Shown: piece after piece, positions 41,739 to 51,162 of the stretch
Position numbering within the stretch: position 1 is the stretch's first letter
How the letters are laid out: each line of letters starts with the position of its first letter
Assembly (NCBI RefSeq): GCF_001758785.1
Contig: NZ_LROM01000131.1
Span: 1-64,000, forward strand
Reading direction: 5' to 3'
DNA: 64,000 nucleotides
Source of the DNA: Duganella phyllosphaerae
GTDB lineage: Bacteria > Pseudomonadota > Gammaproteobacteria > Burkholderiales > Burkholderiaceae_D
Made by a program: the position numbers and the translations under genes
Notes under the pieces: model-generated
What the model saw: only the letters and a program-made list of their open reading frames with translations
The model's database searches: none
What the model was told of the DNA's origin: nothing

Positions 41739-43397
41739 ATGCCGCACCTGCCACGCCTGTCCCCACGCTACATGCTCATTCCCGCTGCGATTGCCATCGC
41801 CATCGCCTTTGCCGCCTGCGGTGGCAGCGACGACGACACCATCCAGAACAACGTCCCGCCGATTGCCCAGGGCCGCTGGATTGCCGGTGACCTGCACACC
41901 CACACCACGCAGTCGGCCGACGCCGATGTGAGCCAGACCCTCGACAAAATCCTCGGCAAGGCCTTCACCATCTATGGCCTGGACTGGATGGCGGTGACCA
42001 ATCACCTGCGCGTATCGACCCGCGACGACAAGGGCGTGCTGCTGGCCGCGCCGATCCCGATGGCCACCGGCGTGGAACGCTACGAGATGCCGCGCCTCGC
42101 CGCCCTGCAGGCAGGCGGCAGTGTCGGCACCTATGCGGACAAGCTGATCTTCTCCGGTTTCGAGTGGGACATGCCCACCCATGACCACATCGGCATCGGC
42201 ATCTTCGAAGGCAGCGACAAGTCGGCCGGCGCTCCGCTGGCCGTGAGCACCCGTGGCGTGCGCGAATTCGAGTACCTGTTTACCACCCGCGATGCCGCCA
42301 TGTTCGACGCCGCCGACCTCACGGCCTGGAAGGCCAAGTACGGCGATACCCGCTACAACAAGACTGGCGACGATGCGCTCAAGGCCATCTCCTGGCTCAA
42401 GGACAATTACCCGACCACCAGTTACGCGGTGATCAACCACCCGTCGCGCAACAAGGGCAGCTACACGGTGGAAGACTTCCGCCGCTTCAACGACACCGCG
42501 CCCGACATCATGTTCGCCATCGAAGGCATGGTCGGCAACCAGATGGAACCGGACCGTGGCGGCTACACGGCCGCCTACACGGCCGAAAACGCGCCGCTGC
42601 GCGCCTACGGCGGCACCGACTACGTGGTGGCCAAGCTGGGCGGCGTGTGGGATGCGCTGCTGGGCGAAGGCCGCCGGGTGTGGAACCTGACCGACTCCGA
42701 CACCCACTTCAAAATCGTTGGCAGCAACAGCAGCGGCTACTTCCCGGGCGAATACGCCAAGAACTACGTGTTCAACAGCGCCACCGGCACGCCGACCGCG
42801 AAAGACCTGCTGCAGGGCCTGCGCTCGGGCAAAATGTTCTCGGTGTACGGCGACCTGGTGAACGCGCTCGACTTCAACCTGGCCAGTACCAGCGACCGCA
42901 AGGAAATGGGCGGCGAGCTGAAAGTGGCCAGCGGCGAGAAGGTGGTGGTCACCATCCGCTTCAAGAGCCCGGCCAAGAACAACTATGAGAAGCCGGTGGA
43001 TAGCGGCGCCTCGGCCAGCGTGAAACCGGTGGTGGACCACGTGGACCTGATCGTCGGCGACGTGGGCGCCAAGGCCGCGCAAGGCACCGCCGCCTATGCG
43101 GTGGCTACCAATGCCAGCACCCGCGTGGTCAAGCGCTTCACCAGCGCCGACTGGAAGACGGACGCGGATGGTTACAACACCATCACCTATGAAACCACCG
43201 CGACCAGGAACCAGTACTTCCGCCTGCGCGGCACCAACCTGGGCACCGACGTGGCCGGCCTGACCCAAGCTGGCGAGCCGCTGGCCGACCAGCGCACCAG
43301 CACCGCCGACGCCACCCAGCGCTTCAACGACATCAACGACCGCAACTACCGCAGCCTGTGGTTCTATTCGAACCCGGTGTTCGTCACGGTACGTTGA
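41739..43397 (+). CDS. PHP-domain-like lipoprotein
   Basis: Protein of 552 residues. Lipobox FAAC (Cys27) is followed by a Gly/Ser/Asp-rich linker. GDLHTHTTQSADADVSQ (residues about 52-68) opens a polymerase-and-histidinol-phosphatase (PHP)-type metal site, with further His/Asp in MAVTNHLRV, FEWDMPTHDHIG, VINHPSRN and LTDSDTHFK. The domain is probably a membrane-tethered phosphoesterase. The C-terminal 130 residues are beta-rich (EKVVVTIRFKSPA). AGGAATTACA precedes the chosen ATG; an in-frame ATG 24 bases upstream lacks this. It converges with the M4 peptidase genes. Confidence 0.8.
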   Translation: MPHLPRLSPRYMLIPAAIAIAIAFAACGGSDDDTIQNNVPPIAQGRWIAGDLHTHTTQSADADVSQTLDKILGKAFTIYGLDWMAVTNHLRVSTRDDKGVLLAAPIPMATGVERYEMPRLAALQAGGSVGTYADKLIFSGFEWDMPTHDHIGIGIFEGSDKSAGAPLAVSTRGVREFEYLFTTRDAAMFDAADLTAWKAKYGDTRYNKTGDDALKAISWLKDNYPTTSYAVINHPSRNKGSYTVEDFRRFNDTAPDIMFAIEGMVGNQMEPDRGGYTAAYTAENAPLRAYGGTDYVVAKLGGVWDALLGEGRRVWNLTDSDTHFKIVGSNSSGYFPGEYAKNYVFNSATGTPTAKDLLQGLRSGKMFSVYGDLVNALDFNLASTSDRKEMGGELKVASGEKVVVTIRFKSPAKNNYEKPVDSGASASVKPVVDHVDLIVGDVGAKAAQGTAAYAVATNASTRVVKRFTSADWKTDADGYNTITYETTATRNQYFRLRGTNLGTDVAGLTQAGEPLADQRTSTADATQRFNDINDRNYRSLWFYSNPVFVTVR

Positions 43398-43407
43398 TCG
43401 TCCGGCA

Positions 43408-45228
43408 TCACCTGGCCTCGTCGATGTCCGCGCCGACGTTGATGGCGGCGTAGGCGCGCTGCACGGCCAAGGCTTCCTTCGAGCCGGCGCCGTACAGCTC
43501 CTGCGCCGCCTCCAGGACCCTCGCGCGCGCCACCGCGTAGTTGGTCGATGACGTGAACTTGGTGCTCAAGGCCCGGAACCAGATGCGGTAGGCCTTGTCG
43601 CTGCCGATCCCGGTCATCGCCTGCGGCGACTTCACCAGGTATTTGCTGTGGGCGTCGCTGGCCGGATCGGCGTTCGAGCCCTGCGCCAGGAAGTAGAACA
43701 TGCGGTTATTCGGCCCGCTCGAATAATGCACGTCGAGTTGCCTGAGCGACGTGCTCCACGCGTCCACGCTCTTGCCATCGAGGCTGGGCTTGATCATGTA
43801 GCGCAGCGGCTTCTTGTCGCGGCTGATCTCCTGGCCCACCATCCAGTCGTTGCCCTTGTCGGGAATCGCCGCGCCGGTGCCGCCCGCGCGCGCGTACGCT
43901 TCCACCATCTCGCCGCCGATGTCCGAGTGCGACTCATTGAGGCCGCCCGATTCGCCCGAATACACCAGGTCCGCCGTGGCGGCGGTGACGCCGTGCGACA
44001 TCTCGTGGCCGATCACGTCGATCGATCCCAGGTTGTAGAAATACGTGCCGCCGTCGCCGATGAACATGCACTTGCAGCGGTCGTCGTAAAAAGCGTTGTC
44101 GTACTCGCGGTCGATGTGGACGGCGATGTGGGTGGCGGTGTTGTTGCCATCGAGGGACTGCCAACCGAGCACGTTGCGGTTGGTGTCGTAGGTGTTCATC
44201 AACCCCCAGAAGGCGTTGACGGCGGCGGTCTGGCCGTTGGCGTCGCTGGTGCTGCCGCCGGTGTACTGCTGGCCGTCGCCCCAGGTGTTGCTGGTGTGGG
44301 CATAGACGTCGCCGGGATCGGGGTTGACCATCGAGCTGTGATCGGCATTGGTAATCGCCATGCCGCCAAAGCGCCCGCCCTTGCCGCGCGTGGTATCGAG
44401 CATGCGGAACCGCTTGTCGTTCTGCGACGTGGACAGCGCCACCACGCCGTTGTATTGGCTGTTTCCTGTACCCGTTTCCGTGGCCGTTTGCAGCGCCTGC
44501 CACTGGGCGATGATCTCGCCGGTCCTGGCGTCGACGATGGTGTCGTGGTACACCGGCTGCTGGTCCTTGACCATGCGCGTCTTGACGTAATACGCCAGCG
44601 CGTAGCGCTGCACCACTTCGTGCACATCGAGCGCATTGAGTTCGGCCTCGGGCTTGGTGGCTGCTGCCGCCGTGCGCGCGGTGGCGACGACCGGGTAGAG
44701 CAGCAGTTCGGCCACCGGTTGCCAGCGGTGTTCGATCTTGGGCATCCCTTCGCGCACCGAGCGGATCGCCACGGTAATGGCCTGCTGCGGCGAGAGCTTC
44801 GGTTTCAGGTCGGCCGGTGCAGGAGCAGCAGCCGTGCCCTCGGCGCCGCCGGCAGCCGGGCTTTGCGCGCCGGGCCGGCGGTCGGTCACCGAAGCGCTGA
44901 CGATGGCGCCGGCGGGGTCGGTCACCACCACCGCTTCCGATCCGAACACGCGCAAGCCCTGGTAAGTGTGCTGCACGCGCGAGATTTTCTGGCCTTCGGC
45001 CCCGGGGTGGTGGGCGGCCAGGCGGAAGCTGTACTGGGGCGCGGTCAGCGTGCGGGTTGTGGCGCCGGCCTGGTCGAGGGTGGCCAGGCGCGCCAGCAGA
45101 CTGGCGCTTTCCTGCGCCGAAGGCGGCGCCACCGGCCCGCCCATCATGGTGGGCGACAGCGGCTGGGCCGATGCCGATGCCGCAGTGGCCAGCGTGGAGA
45201 GCAGCAATAGAGACGTGTGCAGATTCAT
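43408..45228 (-). CDS. M4 family (thermolysin-like) metallopeptidase, short form
   Basis: Protein of 606 residues with a signal peptide (about 1-21), a propeptide (FTP and PepSY-like, to about 245) and a catalytic domain. Zinc motif HEMSH (His408, Glu409, His412) and Glu432 in GGLNESHSDIGGE are present; a later His in LDVHYSSGPNNRMFYFL completes the site. It ends directly after the catalytic domain (VGADIDEAR). GGAGG precedes the ATG. A secreted protease, paralogue of the next gene upstream, with which it shares most of its sequence. Confidence 0.93.
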   Translation of the reverse strand: MNLHTSLLLLSTLATAASASAQPLSPTMMGGPVAPPSAQESASLLARLATLDQAGATTRTLTAPQYSFRLAAHHPGAEGQKISRVQHTYQGLRVFGSEAVVVTDPAGAIVSASVTDRRPGAQSPAAGGAEGTAAAPAPADLKPKLSPQQAITVAIRSVREGMPKIEHRWQPVAELLLYPVVATARTAAAATKPEAELNALDVHEVVQRYALAYYVKTRMVKDQQPVYHDTIVDARTGEIIAQWQALQTATETGTGNSQYNGVVALSTSQNDKRFRMLDTTRGKGGRFGGMAITNADHSSMVNPDPGDVYAHTSNTWGDGQQYTGGSTSDANGQTAAVNAFWGLMNTYDTNRNVLGWQSLDGNNTATHIAVHIDREYDNAFYDDRCKCMFIGDGGTYFYNLGSIDVIGHEMSHGVTAATADLVYSGESGGLNESHSDIGGEMVEAYARAGGTGAAIPDKGNDWMVGQEISRDKKPLRYMIKPSLDGKSVDAWSTSLRQLDVHYSSGPNNRMFYFLAQGSNADPASDAHSKYLVKSPQAMTGIGSDKAYRIWFRALSTKFTSSTNYAVARARVLEAAQELYGAGSKEALAVQRAYAAINVGADIDEAR

Positions 45229-45404
45229 CGTATCCTCCTGAACCCTGATGACGATTCCGGCGTGCATCGGATGATGGCGCCGAGTCCGCCTGAGCGGACA
45301 GGCCACGCTAGAACGACGGGGAGGAGGGGGTACTGTGGCAGATCAAGTTGCCGTAACCGGGAACCCCGGTCACTACCCGTTTCGATAAGTCACCTCTACC
45401 GAAT

Positions 45405-45434
45405 GGGGTCGGACCCCGTACGGGGTCCGACCCC
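45405..45434. repeat. GGGGTCGGACCCC palindrome, copy 2
   Basis: GGGGTCGGACCCC (45405-45417), loop GTAC, GGGGTCCGACCCC (45422-45434), a perfect 13-bp inverted repeat and close match to the copy at 24190. It lies after the stop of the long M4 gene and before the short M4 gene, where it may stop or process the transcript between the two paralogues. Confidence 0.9.
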
Positions 45435-45457
45435 GCACGGGTTTGCGGGTTGAGGGC

Positions 45458-48013
45458 TTACTGCGCAACCAAACTGACCTTATCGATCACGAACGACGTC
45501 TGCTGCCACGAATCCTCGGTCGCCACGAACGATAACGTCACCGTTTGCCCCTTGTACGCGGACAGATCGAAGGTGCGCGCCTGGTAGCCGTCGGCGGCGT
45601 TGGCGTTCGAGTACGTGGCCAGCGTGCCCAGCACCGCGCCCGACCTGCTCTTGACTGCTACCACCAGCCGGTCGTAAGTGGCCCGGCCGATTTCATCGGT
45701 ATCGATGTGCAGCGCAAAGCTCAGCTTGGCGCTGGCAGCCGACGACGGAATGGTCACGCTCTGGGTGAGCGTATCGGTGGTCCGTTTGCCGTTGCCGCCC
45801 AGCCAGGCAAAGCGCTGGCCTTCGAACGGCGCCTGGCCGCTGAAGCTGCCGATGGCGGTGGTGCTGCCGGCCCAGCCCGTGGTACCCGCTTCGAAGCCGC
45901 CGTTGGTGATCCGTTCGCCGCCGCTGCCTGCGGTGACCACCGTCAGCGTGGCTTCGCCCGAGGTGGCGGTCTTGGCCGGTGACGACGCGTCGCGTACCTG
46001 CGCCGTGAACACGGCGCCGTTATCGGCCTGCGTGGCCGTGAGCGAATAAGTGGGGCCGGTGGCGCCCGCGATCAGCGTGCCGTTGCGGTACCAGGTGTAG
46101 GTGTACGGCGGCGTGCCGCCGCTGGCCGCCACGCTGAACGAGGCGGTGGCGCCCACGGTGACCGCCACGCTGGCCGGCTGGGTGGCGATGCTGACGCCGC
46201 CGCTGCTGCCGGCCTCGTCTATGTCGGCGCCCACGTTGATCGCGGCATAGGCGCGCTGCACGGCGATCGCTTCCTTCGAGCTGGCGCCGTACAGTTCCTG
46301 CGCCACCTGCAACACCTTGGCGCGGGCGTCGGCATAGTTGGTGCTTGACGTGAACTTGGTGGTGAGCGCCTTGAACCAGATCCGGTACGCCTTGTCGTTG
46401 CCGATGCCGGTCATCGCGGCCGGGCTCCTGGTCAGATACTGGCTGTTGTAGTCACCGGACTCGGCTTTGGAGCCTTGCGACAGGAAGTAGAACATCCGGT
46501 TGTTGGGGCCGCTGGAATAGTGAACGTCGATGTTCTTCAGGTTGGTGCTCCAGGCGTCCGGGCTGCGGCCGTCCTTGCTGGGCTTGTACAAGTAGCGCAG
46601 CGGCTGGCCATCGCGGGCGATTTCCTTGCCGGTCATCCAGTCGTTGCCGCTGGCCGGTATCACGGTGCCGGTGCCGCCGGCGCGCGCGTACGCTTCCACC
46701 ATGTCGCCGCCGATGTCCGAGTGCGATTCGTTGAGGCCGCCAGATTCGCCGGCGTAGACCAGGTTGGACGTGGCGTCGGTAATGCCGTGCGACATTTCAT
46801 GGCCGATCACGTCGATCGAACCGAGGTTGTAGAAATACTGGCCGCCGTCGCCGATGAACATGCACTTGCAGCCCGAGTCGTAGAAGGCGTTGTCGTAGGC
46901 ATTGTCCACGTGGACCGCGATATAGCTCGCGGTGTTGTTGCCGTCGAGCGACTGCCAGCCGAGCACGTTCTTGTTGGTGTCATAGGTGTTCATCAGGCCC
47001 CACAACGCGTTGACGGCGGCAGTCTGGCCGTTGGCGTTGGTGGTGCTGCCGCCGGGAATGTACTGCTTGCCGTCGCCCCAGGTGTTGGTGCTGTTGGTGT
47101 ACACGTTGCCGGGGCTGGGGTTTTGCTGCGAGCTATGGTTGGCGTTGGTAATGGCCATGCCGCCGAACTTGCCGCCGGTGCCGCGCGTGGTGTCGAGCAT
47201 CTGGAAATTGCTGCCGTTCTGGCTGGTGCTGATCGGCACGGCGCCGTTGTACTGGCTGTTGCCGGTGCCCACCACGGTTTGCAGTGCCTGCCACTGGGCC
47301 AGCACGTCGCCGGTCCTGGCGTCGATGATGGTGTCGTGGTAGACCGGCTTGCGGTCGACGATCATGCGCGTTTGCACATAATAAGCCAGGGCGTAGCGCT
47401 GCACCACGTCCTGCAGGTCGAGCGCGTTGAGCGCGTCTTCGGATTTGTCGGCGGCCTCGGGCGTGCGCACGGTGGCCATCACCGGGTAGATCAGCAGCTC
47501 GGCGGTCGGTGGCCAGCGGTGCTCGCCGGTGGGGGCGACTTTTTTGGCCACGCGGGCAATTGCGGCGTCAGCGTTGAAGGCGGGCTTGATGTTATCGAGT
47601 GGCGTGGCTTGCGGGCCTGCCAGGGCCACCGTACGGTCGGGGTTGCTGTCCTGCGCCACGTTGGCGTCCAGGCCGGCGCGCTTGTCGGCCACCGACAGGC
47701 TGACGATGTTGCCGCCGCCATCGGTCACCACCACCTCTTCGGAGCCGAACACCCGCAGGTCCTTGTAGGTGTGGTGCACGCGCGTGATCTTCTGGCCGTC
47801 CACGCCGGGATGCTGGTTGGCGAGGCGGAAGCTGTTGTCGCTGCCGAGGCCGCGTTGAGTGTCGCGTTGTGCCAGCGTGGCCAGCAGCGATTGGTCCTGT
47901 AGCGTGGCGGTTACAGCTGGAGTCGCAACCGGAGCTGCAGCCGAGGCGGGCGTCGTGACCATCAGCGGCATGGCGGCGATGGAGGCGGCTAGCAGGGTCT
48001 TACGTAAGTTCAT
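45458..48013 (-). CDS. M4 family metallopeptidase with C-terminal Ig-like and jelly-roll domains
   Basis: Protein of 851 residues. Signal peptide, propeptide and M4 catalytic domain as in the short paralogue: HEMSH in VIGHEMSHGITDATS, Glu in GGLNESHSDIGGDM. After VGADIDEAG come a Ser/Gly linker, an Ig-like domain (SGGVSIATQPASVAVTVG..., WYRNGTLIAG) and a C-terminal carbohydrate-binding-type jelly roll (ITNGGFEAGTTGWAGS, FVIDKVSL). The added domains probably bind polysaccharide or cell surfaces. A secreted protease. The paralogue downstream lacks these domains. Confidence 0.93.
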   Translation of the reverse strand: MNLRKTLLAASIAAMPLMVTTPASAAAPVATPAVTATLQDQSLLATLAQRDTQRGLGSDNSFRLANQHPGVDGQKITRVHHTYKDLRVFGSEEVVVTDGGGNIVSLSVADKRAGLDANVAQDSNPDRTVALAGPQATPLDNIKPAFNADAAIARVAKKVAPTGEHRWPPTAELLIYPVMATVRTPEAADKSEDALNALDLQDVVQRYALAYYVQTRMIVDRKPVYHDTIIDARTGDVLAQWQALQTVVGTGNSQYNGAVPISTSQNGSNFQMLDTTRGTGGKFGGMAITNANHSSQQNPSPGNVYTNSTNTWGDGKQYIPGGSTTNANGQTAAVNALWGLMNTYDTNKNVLGWQSLDGNNTASYIAVHVDNAYDNAFYDSGCKCMFIGDGGQYFYNLGSIDVIGHEMSHGITDATSNLVYAGESGGLNESHSDIGGDMVEAYARAGGTGTVIPASGNDWMTGKEIARDGQPLRYLYKPSKDGRSPDAWSTNLKNIDVHYSSGPNNRMFYFLSQGSKAESGDYNSQYLTRSPAAMTGIGNDKAYRIWFKALTTKFTSSTNYADARAKVLQVAQELYGASSKEAIAVQRAYAAINVGADIDEAGSSGGVSIATQPASVAVTVGATASFSVAASGGTPPYTYTWYRNGTLIAGATGPTYSLTATQADNGAVFTAQVRDASSPAKTATSGEATLTVVTAGSGGERITNGGFEAGTTGWAGSTTAIGSFSGQAPFEGQRFAWLGGNGKRTTDTLTQSVTIPSSAASAKLSFALHIDTDEIGRATYDRLVVAVKSRSGAVLGTLATYSNANAADGYQARTFDLSAYKGQTVTLSFVATEDSWQQTSFVIDKVSLVAQ

Positions 48014-48316
48014 TTCTTCTCCCAATGGTGACACGGCGACGTGATGCCGACCGGAATGGCGACACTATTCCGCTTGCCATCGGCAAGTCAAAAAACCTCG
48101 AAAATGGGTCGGGCAAGAAAGAAATGGCTCAGATGAGTCATCGCATAGCGCCTTTACCTAAAGGCGAACTCTGCAATTTAGGGTGGGCCGCGATGCAACA
48201 CTCTGAACAATATTTCCGTGAAAATCGCACGATTGTTACCGGTACGAATTACACTGTTTGAAGCCGGACGAGACGATAGCAGTCCGCCGGCCATCTACAG
48301 AGCGTGGGGATAGTTA
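48014..48316. other. 303-bp divergent intergenic region
   Basis: Separates the M4 peptidase (leftward) from the ACT-like gene (rightward). It contains two small perfect hairpins: CTTGCC-ATC-GGCAAG (48073-48087) and GCCTTT-ACCT-AAAGGC (48150-48165). Composition is more AT-rich around 48170-48265. I see no convincing -35/-10 pair and no coding sequence. Confidence 0.5.
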
Positions 48317-48973
48317 ATGTTGTCGATTGCGACTAAAGTTGAACGTATCGTGCGGGAGTCGGCCTTTCTGACGGAAGGGCTGAAGCGGGGACTGATCAAC
48401 CTGTCGGAGCTGGCGCGGCAGTTGCAGCCGCAGCTCGAAAGTGATTTATGGAAGCCGGTCGGGCAAGCGGCCGTGGTGACGGCCTTGCGCCGCCTGGCCG
48501 AGCGGCTGCCGGAACCACCGGAAGGGAACATCGTGCTGGTGCAAAAGACCGGCGAGCTCACCACGCGCACCGAACTGACCGAGTACACGTTCCGCCACAG
48601 CGACACCATCCACGAGTGCCACCGCAAGCTGCTGGCCGCAACCGGGCCGCTGCGCGGCGCGTTCCTGACAGTCACGCGCGGGGTCAACGAGGTGATGGTG
48701 ATTTGCAGCCGCACCTTGGCGCCGCTGGTGGAAGCGGCGTTCGAGGGTGAGCAATTGCTGGCACGGCTGGACGACCTGAACGCGCTGACCTTGCACCTGG
48801 CGCCGGCGGCAAGCCGCGAACCGGGCACCTATCAAGCCATCCTCAGGCAGCTGGCCTGGGACCGCGTCAACCTGGTCAACATGATCTGCACCAATACCGA
48901 GCTGACGGTGCTGATCGAGCAAGACCAGACCGGGCCGGCGTTTTCCACGCTGGCCCGGTTCAAGATGCACTGA
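48317..48973 (+). CDS. ACT-like domain protein of unknown function
   Basis: Protein of 218 residues. An N-terminal helical part (ATKVERIVRESAFLTEGLKRG, INLSELARQLQPQLE) resembles a winged-helix region; the C-terminal 120 residues have the ACT-type pattern of ligand-binding regulators, with AILRQLAWDRVNLVNMICTNTELTVLIEQ reminiscent of the aspartate-kinase ACT repeat. No catalytic domain is attached. It may be an amino-acid-sensing regulator. It is convergent with argH at ten bases, which hints at but does not prove an arginine-related role. Confidence 0.6.
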   Translation: MLSIATKVERIVRESAFLTEGLKRGLINLSELARQLQPQLESDLWKPVGQAAVVTALRRLAERLPEPPEGNIVLVQKTGELTTRTELTEYTFRHSDTIHECHRKLLAATGPLRGAFLTVTRGVNEVMVICSRTLAPLVEAAFEGEQLLARLDDLNALTLHLAPAASREPGTYQAILRQLAWDRVNLVNMICTNTELTVLIEQDQTGPAFSTLARFKMH

Positions 48974-48983
48974 CCGACGCTGC

Positions 48984-50381
48984 TTAACCTTCCAGCTGCG
49001 AGCGCACGCGGGCAATCGCCTTGCGCACCTGGTTCGGTGCGGTGCCGCCGACGTGGTCGCGGGCGGCAACCGAGCCTTCCAGCGTCAGTACGGCAAACAC
49101 GTCGTCGCCGATCAGCGGCGAATAGGCGCGCAACTGCTCGAGCGACATTTCCGACAGGTCGATCTTCAAATCGTCGCAGGCGCGCACGGCGTGCGCCACG
49201 GCTTCGTGGGCATCGCGGAACGGCAGGCCCTTTTTGACCAGGTAGTCGGCCAGGTCGGTGGCGGTGGCGTAGCCTTGCAGCGCGGCGGCGCGCATATTGT
49301 CGGGCTTGACGGTGATGCCGCCGGCCATGTCGGCAAAGATGCGCAGCGTATCGACCAGCGTATCGACGGTGTCGAACAGCGGTTCCTTGTCTTCCTGGTT
49401 GTCCTTGTTGTAGGCCAGCGGCTGGCCTTTCATCAGGGTGAGCAGGCCGGTCAGGTGGCCGTACACGCGGCCGGTCTTGCCACGCGCCAGTTCCGGCACG
49501 TCCGGATTTTTCTTTTGCGGCATGATCGACGAGCCGGTGCAGAAGCGGTCGGCGATGTCGATGAAGCCAACCCGTGGGCTCATCCAGATGATCAGCTCTT
49601 CCGACATGCGCGACACGTGCATCATGATCAGCGCAGCCGCTGCGGTGAACTCGATGGCGAAGTCGCGGTCGGAGACGGCGTCGAGCGAGTTGTGGCAGAC
49701 GTCGTCGAAGCCCAGCGTGGCGGCCACGCGCAGGCGGTCGATCGGGAACGTGGTGCCGGCCAGGGCGGCGGCGCCCAGCGGCAGACGATTGACGCGCTTG
49801 CGGCAATCCTGCATGCGCTCGACATCGCGGCCGAACATTTCCACGTACGCCAGCATGTGGTGGCCGAACGTGATCGGCTGCGCCACCTGCATGTGGGTAA
49901 AGCCCGGCATGATGGTGTCGGCATTTTTCTCGGCCAGGTCGGTCAGCGCGCCGCGCAGGGCGCCCAGCAGACCGACCACGTCGTCGATGGCCGAGCGTAC
50001 GTACAGGCGGATGTCGGTGGCCACCTGGTCGTTGCGCGAACGGCCCGTGTGCAGGCGCTTGCCGGCGTCGCCCACCAGTTCGGTCAGGCGTTTTTCGATA
50101 TTCAGGTGCACGTCTTCGAGGTCCAGCAGCCATTCGAACTTGCCCGCTTCGATCTCGGCCAGGATCTGCGCCATGCCGCGCTCGATCTCGGCGCGGTCGG
50201 CCGCGCTGATGATGCCCTGGGCGGCCAGCATCTCGGCGTGGGCCAGCGAGCCCTGGATATCGGCCTTGGCCAGGCGGTTGTCGAAGAAGACCGAAGCGGT
50301 GTAGCGCTTGACCAGGTCGGAAACAGGTTCGTTGAAGCGGGCCGACCAGGCTTCGCTTTTTTTGGAGAATTGATCAGTCAT
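48984..50381 (-). CDS. argH: argininosuccinate lyase
   Basis: Protein of 465 residues. Splits argininosuccinate to arginine and fumarate, the last step of arginine biosynthesis. The fumarase/aspartase-superfamily signature GSSIMPQKKNPDVPEL is clear (near 285), as are HTGRSRNDQVATDIRLY and MPGFTHMQVAQPITFGHH. Stands alone. Its location next to the cyanophycin-degradation genes may be chance, since degradation would supply arginine rather than need it. Confidence 0.98.
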   Translation of the reverse strand: MTDQFSKKSEAWSARFNEPVSDLVKRYTASVFFDNRLAKADIQGSLAHAEMLAAQGIISAADRAEIERGMAQILAEIEAGKFEWLLDLEDVHLNIEKRLTELVGDAGKRLHTGRSRNDQVATDIRLYVRSAIDDVVGLLGALRGALTDLAEKNADTIMPGFTHMQVAQPITFGHHMLAYVEMFGRDVERMQDCRKRVNRLPLGAAALAGTTFPIDRLRVAATLGFDDVCHNSLDAVSDRDFAIEFTAAAALIMMHVSRMSEELIIWMSPRVGFIDIADRFCTGSSIMPQKKNPDVPELARGKTGRVYGHLTGLLTLMKGQPLAYNKDNQEDKEPLFDTVDTLVDTLRIFADMAGGITVKPDNMRAAALQGYATATDLADYLVKKGLPFRDAHEAVAHAVRACDDLKIDLSEMSLEQLRAYSPLIGDDVFAVLTLEGSVAARDHVGGTAPNQVRKAIARVRSQLEG

Positions 50382-50500
50382 GATGGTTTTCTGAAGAGGT
50401 GCACTGAGGAGCCGTGTATCGGGGCGGTAAAAAGTCAGCGGTGATTATAAACCGCTTACTGCACAAAAATATGTCAACATTGCCGACTTTGCCATGCTAA

Positions 50501-51118
50501 TCATGGCTTGGTGGCCATATTTTGGCTCACTGCTTCCCACGTCGCGTGCCATTCCGAAACCTCGATGCACCGCCAGCGGATCAGCGTTCGAATGCTTTGC
50601 TGACGTTGCGGCAGGGGCTCGGCAAGGATAGGTTCATGATGGGCGATGCGGTTACGGAACTTGCGCAATGAATCGAGATCGAGATAGATGGCCTGTCGGT
50701 TGAGGGCCGCGCTGTAGGCCGCAGGCAGGTTGGGAAACGCATGTCTGATATTGGCATCCCATACGCGCACTTGGTAGCGGCTGGTAAAAGCGTGGCACCA
50801 AAAGGCAAATTTAAGTTTTGCAATCACCTTGCCGGTTGCGCCTTTGACCATCCTGGCACGTGCGCGGCGCAATTCATCCTGCGGCTTGAAGTGCGATCCA
50901 CGCGGATTTGGAAGGCTGTGTTCAAAGGTAGGATTCCACGGCCATTCTGCGCCGTAGGTCGCCGTCAGTGCTGCATCAACGCCGTTTCTTACCGCGACCT
51001 CGCAGACATGGAGCGATGCAAAGAATGCCGCCGAAGTCAGCGCGTGCCAGCTATATTTGCATATCAAGCACTTGGTACCTATGGTTGGTTGGACTCGGCT
51101 AGCAGAGAAGGGTTCCAA
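50501..51118 (-). CDS. Abi-like protein with HEPN-type RxxxxH motif
   Basis: Protein of 205 residues. SWHALTSAAFFASLHVCEVAVRNGVDAAL matches the helical N-terminal part of Abi_2-like phage-abortive-infection proteins, and RNRIAHHEPI (near 160) is a HEPN-type RxxxxH motif found in many RNA-cutting toxins. The N-terminal 25 residues are atypical, so the start may be off or the end truncated. GC content is lower than neighbours, consistent with horizontal origin. No antitoxin partner is evident beside it. Confidence 0.6.
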   Translation of the reverse strand: MEPFSASRVQPTIGTKCLICKYSWHALTSAAFFASLHVCEVAVRNGVDAALTATYGAEWPWNPTFEHSLPNPRGSHFKPQDELRRARARMVKGATGKVIAKLKFAFWCHAFTSRYQVRVWDANIRHAFPNLPAAYSAALNRQAIYLDLDSLRKFRNRIAHHEPILAEPLPQRQQSIRTLIRWRCIEVSEWHATWEAVSQNMATKP

Positions 51119-51162
51119 TTGCCTAAAACCATGTCAATATCGCTGTTTTCGCTAGGCTCGCC

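Noticed and set aside
48984..50381. argH as part of the cyanophycin system
   Set aside because: ArgH makes arginine, whereas the locus would release it; three unrelated genes lie between, so proximity is treated as coincidence.
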